Part shown: in pieces, positions 51,784 through 60,371 of the stretch
How positions within the stretch are numbered: position 1 is the stretch's first letter
How the letters are laid out: each line of letters begins with the position of its first letter
Position numbers and translations under genes: made by a program
The notes under the pieces: generated by a model
The model's database searches: none
Told to the model about the DNA's origin: nothing
Seen by the model: the letters and a program-made list of their open reading frames with translations, nothing else
NCBI GenBank assembly: GCA_019635315.1
Contig: JAHBZT010000002.1
Coordinates: 372,001 to 436,000, forward strand
Reading direction: 5' to 3'
Origin: Rubrivivax sp.
GTDB taxonomy: Bacteria > Pseudomonadota > Gammaproteobacteria > Burkholderiales > Burkholderiaceae_C
DNA: 64,000 nt

Positions 51784-52556
51784 TCAACCAGAACCTGCAT
51801 CGCCAGCCGGTCGCGCTGGACAGCGTCCAGCACCGCGGCCTGAAGCTGCGCCTGCCCGTCACCGACTGGTCGCCGGCGGCCGGCCTGAATGCGCTGTTCG
51901 TCGCCGCCGGCGAATTCGGCGATGCCTGCCGCGAGTTTCCCATCGTCTTCGTGCGCGCCGGCAAGGGCCCGGACGGCAAGGACCAGGTCGCGCCGGTGGC
52001 GGTCTTCGGGCTGGCGCAGAACCAGAACCTGTACGTCACCGGCGACCGCTGGCGCGCCCAGTTCATGCCCATGGTGCTGGGCATGTACCCGTTCTGCCTG
52101 GCGCGTGTCGGCGACGACCGCTTCGCGGTCTGCGTGGACCTGGCCTGGCCGGGCGCCAACCCCGACGACGGGATGCCGCTGTTCGAGGCCGACGGCCAGC
52201 CCGCCCCGCTGCTGAAGTCGACCCAGCAGCAGCTCGAGCGCATGGAGGCCGAGATCCAGCGCACGCGGCTGGTCTGCCGGCGCCTGCTGGAGCTGGACGT
52301 GCTGCGCGAGATGCGCTTCGAGGCCACGCTGCCCGGCGGCGGCAAGCACACGGTGGACGGCTTCCTGACCGTCGACGACAAGCAGATGACCGCGTTGCCC
52401 GACGCGGTGGTCGGCGAGCTGCACCGCAACGGCATCCTGGGCCTGGTGCACCTGCACTGGGTGTCGCTGGCCAACATGCGGCGTCTGATCGACTGGCATG
52501 TCGAACGCGCCGCGGCCGCGCCGGCGGGGGCGCCGGCGCCCGCGGCCGCCGGCTGA
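51780..52556 (+). CDS. SapC-family protein
   Basis: 258 residues from a TTG start that overlaps the upstream stop (TTGA); CCGGAGAAG lies nine bases before it. Family traits are seen in the lead LHRQPVALDSVQHRGLKL, the strand AGLNALFVAAGEFGDACREFPIVFVRAG, and the C-terminal NGILGLVHLHWVSLANMRRLIDWH. SapC proteins were first noted near S-layer secretion genes, but the biochemical role is not established. It is not the SapC peptide transporter subunit. The rare TTG start and overlap suggest translational coupling to the CNNM/CBS gene. The tail is an Ala/Pro-rich linker. Confidence 0.8.
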   Translation: MINQNLHRQPVALDSVQHRGLKLRLPVTDWSPAAGLNALFVAAGEFGDACREFPIVFVRAGKGPDGKDQVAPVAVFGLAQNQNLYVTGDRWRAQFMPMVLGMYPFCLARVGDDRFAVCVDLAWPGANPDDGMPLFEADGQPAPLLKSTQQQLERMEAEIQRTRLVCRRLLELDVLREMRFEATLPGGGKHTVDGFLTVDDKQMTALPDAVVGELHRNGILGLVHLHWVSLANMRRLIDWHVERAAAAPAGAPAPAAAG

Positions 52557-52595
52557 GGCCCCGGGCCGCGCGGGCCCGGTGGCCGCGGCACCGGT

Positions 52596-52970
52596 TCAGG
52601 CCGCGCCGTCGATCACGTCGGCGCGCTGTCGCGGCGAGCGCACGATCTCCAGCACCTGCGCGGCCTTGGGCTGCGTGCGCTGCACCCAGTCGTCGAACTG
52701 GCGCTTCGCGTCGTCGCCCCAGCGCTTCCAGACCCAGCGCCCGACCAGCGCCACCAGCGCCAGCACGAACAGCGTGCGCGCGGCACGCGCCCAGGCCACG
52801 AGCACGGCGATGCCCATGCCCAGCGCGACCCACTTGACCCACCAGACGCCGGCGTAGGTCATGCTGTTGATGAACCAGCACAGGCCGACGACGAAGACGG
52901 CGCGCAACGGCATCACGACCGCCTCGGTGAGGTCGCGGACCGGGCGCAGCAGGGTGCCGAGCAGGCTCAT
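52596..52970 (-). CDS. Small membrane protein, uncharacterised
   Basis: 124 residues from ATG 52970 (MSLLGTLLRPVRDLTEAVVMPL). Two hydrophobic hairpin segments are likely: AVFVVGLCWFINSMTYAGVWW (about 24-44) and WVALGMGIAVLVAWARAARTLFVLALVALVG (about 48-78). The last 45 residues are soluble and charged (KRWGDDAKRQFDDWVQRTQP). It is convergent with the SapC-family gene and divergent from the aminopeptidase gene. Codon use is normal. No family is recognised. Confidence 0.65.
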   Translation of the reverse strand: MSLLGTLLRPVRDLTEAVVMPLRAVFVVGLCWFINSMTYAGVWWVKWVALGMGIAVLVAWARAARTLFVLALVALVGRWVWKRWGDDAKRQFDDWVQRTQPKAAQVLEIVRSPRQRADVIDGAA

Positions 52971-53221
52971 GGGGGTTCTCCGTGCGGGGTGGTGGACGTG
53001 ACGGTGGGCACTGTGCCCGGCCGCCGGCGGCGCCGCCAGCGGCGTGCGACGAAGCGTCGCCAGGGTGCGCGAATCGACGGCGCGGCCGGCCGGACTGCAT
53101 CTCGGGCCCGCGGCACGCGGGGCACAGGCGGCACGCGGGCGGCCGGTGGCGGCGCCGGCCCGACAATCGCGCCTCCCGACCCTGGCGTCGCCACCACCGA
53201 ACCTGCAAGGAATTTCCCCGC

Positions 53222-54604
53222 ATGAGCGTCGAGCTTTCCCGCCCCGGCCGCGGCAGCGTGCCCATCCACGTCGTCGACCGCGCCGGCTTCGCCGCCGCCC
53301 GCGACCGCCTGGACGACACCCAGCGCCGCTGGCTCGCCACCCAGGCCTTCGCCGGCGCCGCGGACAGCCATGTGCTGATGCCCGCCGGCGACGGCGGCCT
53401 GGCCGCGGTGTGGGCGGGCGTGCACGCGGCCGACCACCCGTGGGCGCTGGCGGCGCTGCCACGCGCGCTGCCGGCCGGCCGCTACCACCTGGGCGAGGGC
53501 GGGCTGACGATGGACGCGGCGGCCGCCGCCATGTCCTGGGAGCTGGGCAGCTACCACTTCGACCAGTACCGCAAGGCGCCGCGCGAGGCGGCGACGCTGC
53601 ACCTGGCGCCCGGCGATGCGGCGCGGCGCGGGCTGCTGATCGCCAACGTGGTGGCGGCGACGCGCGACCTCGTCAATACGCCGGCCGAGCACCTGGGCCC
53701 GGCCGAGCTGGCCGAGGCGGTGCGCCTGGTCGCGAAGCAGCATGGCGCGACCTTCAGGCAGGTCGTCGGCGACAAGCTGCTGGCCGCCGGCTTCCCGGCC
53801 ATCCACGCGGTGGGCCGCGCGGCGACGCGCGAGCCGCGGCTGATCGAGCTCGACTGGGGCTCGCCGAAGCATCCGAAGCTGGTGCTGGTCGGCAAGGGCG
53901 TGTGCTTCGACAGCGGCGGCCTGGACATCAAGTCGGCCGACGGCATGCGGCTGATGAAGAAGGACATGGGCGGCGCCGCGCATGCGCTGGGCCTGGCGCA
54001 GCTGGTGATGGCGATGAAGCTGCCGGTGCGGCTGCAGCTGCTGATCCCGGCGGTGGAGAACGCGATCGCCGGCAACGCCTTCCGCCCCGGCGACGTCTTC
54101 CGCACGCGCAAGGGCCTGCACATCGAGATCGGCAATACCGACGCCGAGGGCCGCGTGATCCTGTGCGACGCGCTGGCCTACGGCGCCGAGGGCAAGCCGG
54201 CGCTGATGATCGACATGGCGACGCTGACCGGCGCCGCGCGCATCGCGCTCGGGCCGCAGCTGCCGGCGCTGTTCTGCCGCGACATGGCGATGGCGCGCGA
54301 CCTCGTCGACCGCGGCCTGGCGCTGCTGGACCCGCTGTGGCACCTGCCGCTGTGGGCGCCGTACCACCGCGCGATCGAGAGCGACATCGCCGACATCGTC
54401 AATACCGGCAAGGGCGGGCTGGGCGGCGCGATCACCGCGGCGCTGTTCCTGGAGGACTTCGTGCCCGCGGACCTGCCCTGGCTGCACCTGGACCTGTTTG
54501 CCTGGAACGACGCGGCACGCCCCGGACGGCCGGTCGGCGGCGAGGCGCAGGCGCTGCGCACGCTGCTGGCGTGGCTGGAGGAGCGCTTCGCGCGCCCGGC
54601 CTGA
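53222..54604 (+). CDS. Leucyl aminopeptidase family protein (M17)
   Basis: 460 residues. The C-terminal catalytic domain has the M17 metal-binding sites: GKGVCFDSGGLDIK (about residues 224-237, Lys and Asp ligands) and the family signature NTDAEGRVILCDAL (about 305-318). The N-terminal domain (about 1-160) is shorter and less conserved than in PepA. The family removes N-terminal residues from peptides in the cytoplasm with two metal ions. ATG 53222 follows AAGGAATTTC. A strong intrinsic terminator lies 157 bases after the stop. Confidence 0.92.
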   Translation: MSVELSRPGRGSVPIHVVDRAGFAAARDRLDDTQRRWLATQAFAGAADSHVLMPAGDGGLAAVWAGVHAADHPWALAALPRALPAGRYHLGEGGLTMDAAAAAMSWELGSYHFDQYRKAPREAATLHLAPGDAARRGLLIANVVAATRDLVNTPAEHLGPAELAEAVRLVAKQHGATFRQVVGDKLLAAGFPAIHAVGRAATREPRLIELDWGSPKHPKLVLVGKGVCFDSGGLDIKSADGMRLMKKDMGGAAHALGLAQLVMAMKLPVRLQLLIPAVENAIAGNAFRPGDVFRTRKGLHIEIGNTDAEGRVILCDALAYGAEGKPALMIDMATLTGAARIALGPQLPALFCRDMAMARDLVDRGLALLDPLWHLPLWAPYHRAIESDIADIVNTGKGGLGGAITAALFLEDFVPADLPWLHLDLFAWNDAARPGRPVGGEAQALRTLLAWLEERFARPA

Positions 54605-54760
54605 TCGCCTGCGCCGAACCCCGGGAATGGTGGGCGTCCGTGGTGCTGTTTGTCGCGACACCGTCATCGAAGGCTGGCACAGTAGCGATCACGACAGGCG
54701 AGAACCGACCGCAGCACTGGGCGGAGTACCGGAACCCGTGACCGGCGCCTGAAGTATCCC

Positions 54761-54793
54761 GACGCCCGCAGCTTGCTGCGGGCGTCTTCCTTT
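54761..54793 (+). terminator. Intrinsic terminator ahead of the paa operon
   Basis: Perfect 11-pair stem GACGCCCGCAG, loop CTTG, then TTCCTTT. It probably ends the aminopeptidase transcript and insulates the paa promoter. The 156 bases before it (54605-54760) hold no credible reading frame, so the region could also be a small RNA ending at this hairpin; no promoter for one was found. Confidence 0.85.
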
Positions 54794-54858
54794 GTGCGCG
54801 GCCCGCGGCGTGCCGCGGCCGTCCGCGGTCGTGCACGACCGGCCGCCTGCGGCGGCCG

Positions 54859-54906
54859 TTGTCGTCCGGCGCCGCTGCCCGCTAGAATTCGTCGACCGAG
54901 CGGTCG
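54859..54906 (+). promoter_or_regulatory. paa operon promoter with overlapping palindromic operator (candidate PaaR site)
   Basis: TTGTCG (54859-54864), 18 bases, TAGAAT (54883-54888) form a fair sigma70 promoter. Starting five bases later, CGACCG-AG-CGGTCG (54893-54906) is a perfect 14-base palindrome over the expected transcription start. TetR-family PaaR repressors of Burkholderiales are known to bind ACCGA/TCGGT-type palindromes. The operon's last gene is a TetR regulator, so auto-repression relieved by phenylacetyl-CoA is likely. Confidence 0.65.
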
Positions 54907-54956
54907 GGGAATCGGCCCTGCCACCGCGATCCGGTGCCGCCAGGCCAGGAGGGCCG

Positions 54957-55739
54957 ATGTCCGAGACGACCATCCTCGTCGCCACCGAAGGGGCGGTGCG
55001 CACGCTGACGCTGAACCGGCCGGCGGCGCTGAACAGCTTCACCGCGCAGATGCACGGCGAACTGCTGCCGGCGCTGGATGCCGCGGCCGCGGACCCGGCG
55101 GTGCGCGCCGTCGTCGTCACCGGCGCCGGCCGCGGCTTCTGCGCCGGGCAGGACCTGGCCGACCCGGCGATGGCCGGCAATGGCGATGTCGGCGCGGTGA
55201 TCGAGCGCTGGTACCGGCCGCTGGCGATGCGCGTGCGCACGATGCCGGTGCCCGTTATCGCCGCCGTCAACGGCGTGGCCGCCGGCGCCGGCGCCAACTT
55301 CGCGCTGTGCTGCGACGTCGTCGTCGCCGCGAAGAGCGCCAGCTTCATCCAGGCCTTCAGCAAGATCGGCCTCGTGCCCGACTGCGGCGGCACCTGGCTG
55401 CTGCCGCGCCTGGTGGGCCGTGCGCGCGCGCTGGGCCTGGCGATGAGCGGCGACAAGCTGCCGGCCGAGGAGGCCGAACGCATCGGGCTGATCTGGCAAT
55501 GCGTGCCCGACGACCGCTTCGCGGCCGAGGTGTCTGCGCTGGCCACGAAGCTGTCGCAGATGCCCAGCCGCGCGCTCGCCGAGACCCGGCGCGCGCTGGA
55601 CGCCGCGATGGCGATGGAATTCGCCGACGCGCTGACGCTGGAGGCCGACACGCAGCGCGAACTGGGTCGAGGTGCCGACTTCGCCGAAGGCGTGGCCGCC
55701 TTCCTGGCCAAGCGGCCGCCGGTCTTCCGGGACCGCTGA
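54957..55739 (+). CDS. paaG: Ring-1,2-epoxyphenylacetyl-CoA isomerase PaaG (enoyl-CoA hydratase family)
   Basis: 260 residues, crotonase fold. The oxyanion-hole segments are GRGFCAGQDLAD (about 61-72) and VNGVAAGAGANFALCCD (about 103-119). SKIGLVPDCGGTWLLPRLVG (about 134-153) contains the Asp conserved in PaaG. PaaG opens the ring epoxide to the seven-membered oxepin-CoA. An AGGAGG ribosome site precedes ATG 54957. It is the first gene of the operon and overlaps paaI (TGATG). Confidence 0.9.
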   Translation: MSETTILVATEGAVRTLTLNRPAALNSFTAQMHGELLPALDAAAADPAVRAVVVTGAGRGFCAGQDLADPAMAGNGDVGAVIERWYRPLAMRVRTMPVPVIAAVNGVAAGAGANFALCCDVVVAAKSASFIQAFSKIGLVPDCGGTWLLPRLVGRARALGLAMSGDKLPAEEAERIGLIWQCVPDDRFAAEVSALATKLSQMPSRALAETRRALDAAMAMEFADALTLEADTQRELGRGADFAEGVAAFLAKRPPVFRDR

Positions 55740-56236
55740 TGGACATGCGTTCGCAGCCGGTGGACCGGACGCCGCAGGCCGTGGCCGAGGCCACGCGCGA
55801 CGCGATGTGGCGGGGCGACCGCGCGTCGAAGCTGCTGGGCCTGCAGGTGCTGGCCGTCGGCCCCGGCAGCGCGACGCTGCAGATGACCGTGCGCGAGGAC
55901 ATGCTCAACGGCCACGACCTGTGTCACGGCGGATTGGTCACGACGCTGGCCGACAGCGCCTTCGCCTACGCCTGCAACGCCTACAACGAGGTCACGGTGG
56001 CGGCCGGCTTCGACGTCAACCTGATGCTCGGCGCGCGCCTGGGCGACGTGCTGACCGCCAGCGCGACCGAGCTCGCGAAGACCGGCCGCACCGGCGTCTA
56101 CGACATCGTGGTCAGCAACCAGCGCGGCGAGCGCGTCGCGGTCTTCCGCGGCCGCAGCATCACGATGAAGGGCAAGCCGCTGGTCGACGGCCTGCCCATG
56201 GGCAAGCCCAGGCCCGAGCCTGGGCCGCAGGCCTAG
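55739..56236 (+). CDS. paaI: Hydroxyphenylacetyl-CoA thioesterase PaaI
   Basis: 165 residues, hotdog fold. The signature NGHDLCHGGLVTTLADSAFAYACN (about 57-80) contains the catalytic Asp, and FDVNLMLGARLGDVLTASATEL follows. PaaI hydrolyses dead-end CoA esters formed when the epoxidase misfires, freeing CoA. It starts at the ATG overlapping the paaG stop; ATG 55745 is an alternative. Confidence 0.93.
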   Translation: MDMRSQPVDRTPQAVAEATRDAMWRGDRASKLLGLQVLAVGPGSATLQMTVREDMLNGHDLCHGGLVTTLADSAFAYACNAYNEVTVAAGFDVNLMLGARLGDVLTASATELAKTGRTGVYDIVVSNQRGERVAVFRGRSITMKGKPLVDGLPMGKPRPEPGPQA

Positions 56237-56254
56237 CAGCGCAGGAGAGCCCCG

Positions 56255-57562
56255 ATGCCCGTGAAGAGCCCGAAGCCCGGCGAGCTGGAGCCGATCGAGA
56301 CCGCCAGCCGCGACGAACTGCAGGCGCTGCAGCTCGAGCGGCTGCGCTGGACGCTGCGCCACGCCTGGGACAACGTGCCGCACTACCGCGCCGCCTTCGA
56401 GGCCGCCGGCGTGCACCCCGACGACTGCCGCTCGCTGGCCGACCTCGCGAAGTTTCCGTTCACCAGCAAGGCCGACCTGCGCGCGAACTATCCGTTCGGC
56501 ATGTTCGCCGTGCCACGCGAGCGCATCGTGCGCATCCACGCCAGTTCGGGCACCACCGGCAAGAGCACGGTGGTGGGCTATACGCAGCGCGACATCGACA
56601 CGTGGTCCGACCTCGTCGCGCGCAGCATCCGAGCCAGCGGCGGGCGTGCCGGCGACATCGTGCACGTGGCCTACGGCTATGGCCTGTTCACCGGCGGGCT
56701 GGGCGCGCACTACGGCGCCGAGCGCCTGGGCTGCACCGTGGTGCCGATGGGCGGCGGGCAGACCGAGAAGCAGGTGCAGCTGATCGAGGACTTCCGGCCC
56801 GACATCATCATGGTCACGCCCAGCTACATGCAGGTGATCGTCGAGGAATTCCGCCGCCAGGGCAAGGATCCGCGGCAGATGTCGCTCAGCGTGGGCATCT
56901 TCGGCGCCGAGCCCTGGACCGAGGCGATGCGGCGCGAGATCGAGACCAGCGCCGGGCTGGACGCGGTGGACATCTACGGCCTGTCGGAGGTGATGGGCCC
57001 GGGTGTCGCCAACGAATGCATCGAGAGCAAGGACGGCCCGGTGATCTGGGAGGACCACTTCTACCCCGAGATCATCGACCCCGAGACCGGCGCCGTGCTG
57101 CCCGAGGGCAGCGAGGGCGAACTCGTGTTCACGACGCTGACGAAGGAAGCGCTGCCGGTGATCCGCTACCGCACGCGCGACCTCACGCGGCTGCTGCCGC
57201 CCACCGCGCGCAGCATGCGGAGGATGGGCAAGATCGTCGGCCGCAGCGACGACATGCTGATCATCCGCGGCGTCAACCTGTTTCCTACGCAGGTCGAGGA
57301 GCTGGTGCTGCAGGACGGGCGGCTCTCCGGCCAGTACCAGCTGGTCGTCACGCGCGAGCAGCTGCTGGACGAGGTCACCGTGCGCTGCGAGCTGACGCCG
57401 GCGCAGCAGCACGCCGACCGCGATGCCATCGCGCGCGAGCTGCAGCACCGCATCAAGACGCTGATCGGCGTCAGCGCGCGGGTCGACGTCGGGCTGCCCG
57501 ACTCGATCGAACGCACGCTGGTCGGCAAGGCGCGCCGCGTCGTCGACCAACGACCGAAATGA
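56255..57562 (+). CDS. paaK: Phenylacetate-CoA ligase PaaK
   Basis: 435 residues, the usual length. This AMP-forming ligase makes phenylacetyl-CoA, the substrate of the pathway and the inducer of PaaR. The ATP/AMP motif is [17 protein letters not shown] (about residues 92-108), the aryl-CoA ligase pattern [15 protein letters not shown] lies near 241, and the hinge and C-terminal domain include [18 protein letters not shown]. Ribosome site CAGGAGAG. A palindromic intergenic element separates it from paaA. Confidence 0.96.
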   Translation: MPVKSPKPGELEPIETASRDELQALQLERLRWTLRHAWDNVPHYRAAFEAAGVHPDDCRSLADLAKFPFTSKADLRANYPFGMFAVPRERIVRIHASSGTTGKSTVVGYTQRDIDTWSDLVARSIRASGGRAGDIVHVAYGYGLFTGGLGAHYGAERLGCTVVPMGGGQTEKQVQLIEDFRPDIIMVTPSYMQVIVEEFRRQGKDPRQMSLSVGIFGAEPWTEAMRREIETSAGLDAVDIYGLSEVMGPGVANECIESKDGPVIWEDHFYPEIIDPETGAVLPEGSEGELVFTTLTKEALPVIRYRTRDLTRLLPPTARSMRRMGKIVGRSDDMLIIRGVNLFPTQVEELVLQDGRLSGQYQLVVTREQLLDEVTVRCELTPAQQHADRDAIARELQHRIKTLIGVSARVDVGLPDSIERTLVGKARRVVDQRPK

Positions 57563-57570
57563 GCCCACCC

Positions 57571-57646
57571 CCGAAGCGCCTTCGGCGCGCCCCCTCGAGG
57601 GGGCGCCCCCAGCGGACCGGCGAAGCCGGATCCGCGGCGGCCGCTG
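57571..57646 (+). repeat. Palindromic intergenic element between paaK and paaA
   Basis: Three hairpins lie in a row: CCGAAG-CGC-CTTCGG (57571-57585); GCGCCCCC-TCGA-GGGGGCGC (57587-57606); and a larger one with outer arms CCAGCGG and CCGCTGG enclosing CCGG...CCGG. Similar C/G-rich palindromes are common between genes in Burkholderiales. It could trim or stabilise the mRNA between the ligase and epoxidase genes. Confidence 0.7.
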
Positions 57647-57671
57647 GGCAAGACCCGCGATAGGAGCAGCG

Positions 57672-58673
57672 ATGTATACGCAGGCGATGGACCTGGCGCC
57701 GAAGGAAGAGCGCAAGGCGGTGCGCACGGTGGAGGAGGCGGAACTGGAGGCGCGCTTCGAGGCTCGCATCGACGCCGGCGACTTCATCGAGGCCAAGGAC
57801 TGGATGCCCGAGCACTACCGCCGGACCCTGGTGCGCCAGATCAGCCAGCACGCGCATTCCGAGATCGTCGGCATGCTGCCCGAGGGCAACTGGGTCACGC
57901 GCGCGCCGACGCTCAAGCGCAAGGCCATCCTGCTGGCCAAGATCCAGGACGAGGGCGGTCACGGCCTGTACCTGTACGCCGCGGCCGAGACGCTGGGCAC
58001 CAGCCGCGACCAGATGGTCGACGCGCTGCATGCCGGCAAGGCCAAGTACAGCAGCATCTTCAACTACCCGACGCTCAACTGGGCCGACATCGGCACCATC
58101 GGCTGGCTGGTCGACGGCGCGGCGATCATGAACCAGGTGCCGCTCACGCGCTGCAGCTACGCGCCCTATGCACGCGCGATGGTGCGCATCTGCCGCGAGG
58201 AGAGCTTCCACCAGCGCCAGGGCTTCGACAGCCTGCTGGTGATGATGAAGGAGGGCACCGACGCGCAGCGCGCGCTGGTGCAGGACGCGGTCAACCGCTG
58301 GTGGTGGCCCAGCCTGATGATGTTCGGCCCGCCGGACGCCGAGAGCCCGAACAGCGCGCAGAGCACGCGCTGGGGCATCAAGCGGCTGTCCAACGACACG
58401 CTGCGCCAGAAATTCGTCGACGCCTGCGCCGAGCAGGCGCAGGTGCTGGGCGTGACGCTGCCGGACCCGGACCTGAAGTGGAATGCCGAACGGGGGCACT
58501 GGGACTTCGGCCCCATCGACTGGGCCGAGTTCTGGCGCGTCGTCGGCGGCCACGGGCCCTGCAACAAGGAGCGCCTGGCCGCACGCGTGAAGGCCTGGGA
58601 CGACGGCGCCTGGGTGCGCGAGGCGGCGCTGGCCCATGCGCGCAAGCAGGCGGCGAAGGAGCAGGCGGCATGA
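57672..58673 (+). CDS. paaA: Phenylacetyl-CoA epoxidase subunit PaaA (catalytic)
   Basis: 333 residues. PaaA is the diiron oxygenase subunit. Ligand regions of the ferritin-like fold are visible: [50 protein letters not shown] (E-x-x-H pair) and [17 protein letters not shown] (second E-x-x-H). It acts with PaaB, PaaC and reductase PaaE to form the 1,2-epoxide of phenylacetyl-CoA using O2 and NADPH. Ribosome site AGGAGC. Four-base overlap with paaB. Confidence 0.97.
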   Translation: MYTQAMDLAPKEERKAVRTVEEAELEARFEARIDAGDFIEAKDWMPEHYRRTLVRQISQHAHSEIVGMLPEGNWVTRAPTLKRKAILLAKIQDEGGHGLYLYAAAETLGTSRDQMVDALHAGKAKYSSIFNYPTLNWADIGTIGWLVDGAAIMNQVPLTRCSYAPYARAMVRICREESFHQRQGFDSLLVMMKEGTDAQRALVQDAVNRWWWPSLMMFGPPDAESPNSAQSTRWGIKRLSNDTLRQKFVDACAEQAQVLGVTLPDPDLKWNAERGHWDFGPIDWAEFWRVVGGHGPCNKERLAARVKAWDDGAWVREAALAHARKQAAKEQAA

Positions 58674-58975
58674 GCACGACCCCGAACGCGAGTGCGACTG
58701 AATGGCCGCTGTGGGAGGTCTTCGTGCGGCCCAAGGCCGGGCTGGACCACAAGCACTGCGGCAGCCTGCATGCCGCCGACCCGAAGATGGCGCTGCAGCT
58801 GGCACGCGAGGTCTACACGCGGCGTCAGGAAGGCACCAGCGTGTGGGTCGTGAAGAGCAGCGACATCACGGCCAGCGACCCCGGCGACAAGGCCATGCTG
58901 TTCGACCCGATGGAGGACAAGGTCTACCGCCACCCAACCTTCTACCCACTGCCCGACGAAGTGAACCACATGTGA
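58670..58975 (+). CDS. paaB: Phenylacetyl-CoA epoxidase subunit PaaB
   Basis: 101 residues, the usual length. The motif [31 protein letters not shown] and the end [19 protein letters not shown] are characteristic. PaaB is a small structural subunit bridging PaaAC heterodimers. Its start overlaps the paaA stop. Confidence 0.96.
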   Translation: MSTTPNASATEWPLWEVFVRPKAGLDHKHCGSLHAADPKMALQLAREVYTRRQEGTSVWVVKSSDITASDPGDKAMLFDPMEDKVYRHPTFYPLPDEVNHM

Positions 58976-58979
58976 TCAT

Positions 58980-59040
58980 GGCTCCCCCAGGCTCGCTCCG
59001 CTCGCCACCCCCCGGGGAGGCTCCGAACCGGCCGGGCAAC
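58980..59040 (+). repeat. Second C/G-rich intergenic element, between paaB and paaC
   Basis: CTCCCCCAGGCTCGCTCCGC and CACCCCCCGGGGAGGC share the layout of the element between paaK and paaA (C-run, GC-rich loop, C-run/G-run palindrome). It is read through by an in-frame upstream ATG of paaC (58978), which would add a Pro-rich 33-residue leader. Confidence 0.5.
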
Positions 59041-59076
59041 CCGTCCGGCGCGGCCGCCGCTTCGATCGCCATCCAG

Positions 59077-59853
59077 ATGACGCCGCCCGTCGAGTACGTG
59101 CTGCGCATCGCCGACACCTGCCTGATCCACGCCCAGCGCCTGGCCGAGTGGTGCGGCCACGGCCCGGTGATCGAGGAGGACATCGCGCTCACCAACCAGG
59201 CGCTGGACCTGATCGGCCAGGCGCGTGGCCTGCTGACGCTGGCCGGCAAGCTGGAAGGGCAGGGCTTCGACGAGGATCAGCTCGCCTTCCTGCGCGACGA
59301 GCGCGACTTCCGCAACCTGACGATGGTCGAGCAGCCGATGCGCCGCAGCAGCGCGCACAGCCCGGGCGGCGACTTCGCCGACACCGTGCTGCGCAGCTTC
59401 CTGCTCGCGACCTGGCTGAAGCTCACCTGGCAGCGGCTGGCGTCGTCCAGCGAACCCGAGCTCGCGGCCATCGCCGGCAAGGCGCTGAAGGAGGCGCGCT
59501 ACCACCAGCAGCACTGCGGCGACTGGGTCGTGCGGCTGGGCGACGGCACCGACGAGTCGGCGCGCCGGCTGGCCGCCGCACTGGACCGTGCCTGGCCCTA
59601 TGTGAACGAGATGTTCCAGCGCGATGCGGTCGACGAGGCTGCGCAGGCCAGCGGCCTGGGCCTGGCGCGCGACGAGCTGGCGGCGCCCTGGCAGCAGGAG
59701 GTGGCCGCGGTCTTCGCCGACGCGACGCTGGTGCTGCCGCCGGCCACGCCCTTCGTCAGCACCGGCACGCTGGGCCGCCACAGCGAGCACCTGGGTTTCA
59801 TCCTGGCCGAGATGCAGACGCTGCAGCGCAGTTTCCCCGGGGGACGCTGGTGA
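59077..59853 (+). CDS. paaC: Phenylacetyl-CoA epoxidase subunit PaaC (structural)
   Basis: 258 residues from ATG 59077 (MTPPVEYVLRIADTCLIHAQRLAEWCGHGP), which aligns with known PaaC starts. ATG 58978 is in frame, but its extra residues come from the palindromic element. PaaC has the ferritin-like fold without a working diiron site and pairs with PaaA. Seen: TNQALDLIGQARGLL, LPARDERDFRNL-like LAFLRDERDFRNLTMVEQP, and ALKEARYHQQHCGDW. No clear ribosome site is seen at 59077. The stop overlaps the GTG of paaD. Confidence 0.92.
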   Translation: MTPPVEYVLRIADTCLIHAQRLAEWCGHGPVIEEDIALTNQALDLIGQARGLLTLAGKLEGQGFDEDQLAFLRDERDFRNLTMVEQPMRRSSAHSPGGDFADTVLRSFLLATWLKLTWQRLASSSEPELAAIAGKALKEARYHQQHCGDWVVRLGDGTDESARRLAAALDRAWPYVNEMFQRDAVDEAAQASGLGLARDELAAPWQQEVAAVFADATLVLPPATPFVSTGTLGRHSEHLGFILAEMQTLQRSFPGGRW

Positions 59854-60362
59854 GCGGCGTCGTCGCCGACGACCGCGTCGCGGTGGCCTGGGCCGCGCTG
59901 GCCGCGGTGCCGGACCCCGAGGTGCCGGTGCTGTCGGTGATCGACCTCGGCATCGTGCGCGAGGTGGCGGCCCAGGGCGACTCGGTCGAAGTCGTGCTGA
60001 CTCCCACCTACAGCGGCTGCCCGGCCACCGAGGTCATCGCCGGCAGCGTGCGCGACGCGCTGCTCGCCGCCGGCTTCGGCGACGTGCGCGTCACGCACCG
60101 GCTGGCGCCGCCGTGGACCACCGACTGGATCAGCGCCGAAGGCCGGCGCAAGCTGGCCGACTACGGCATCGCGCCGCCCGGGCCCGCGGCCGCCGATGGC
60201 GCTCAGGTGGTCCGACTGCACCGCCGTGCGCCCGCCGTGGCCTGTCCGCGCTGCGGCAGCGCCGACACCGAACGCCTGGCGGCCTTCGGCAGCACGGCCT
60301 GCAAGGCGCTGTACCGCTGTCGCGCCTGCCGCGAACCCTTCGAGCACTTCAAGCCCCTGTAG
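59850..60362 (+). CDS. paaD: PaaD, iron-sulfur assembly factor of the epoxidase
   Basis: 170 residues from a GTG start overlapping the paaC stop (GTGA). The N-terminal DUF59/MIP18 domain has VPDPEVPVLSVIDLGIVREV and LTPTYSGCPATEVI with its Cys. The C-terminus carries a zinc-ribbon-like set CPRCGSADTE ... CRACREPF. The family is needed for maturation of the epoxidase, probably of the PaaE [2Fe-2S] cluster. Confidence 0.93.
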   Translation: MSGVVADDRVAVAWAALAAVPDPEVPVLSVIDLGIVREVAAQGDSVEVVLTPTYSGCPATEVIAGSVRDALLAAGFGDVRVTHRLAPPWTTDWISAEGRRKLADYGIAPPGPAAADGAQVVRLHRRAPAVACPRCGSADTERLAAFGSTACKALYRCRACREPFEHFKPL

Positions 60363-60371
60363 CCGACGCCC

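Noticed and set aside
54681-54696. TGGCAC-containing stretch as a sigma54 promoter
   Set aside because: No GC pair at the -12 position with the required spacing.
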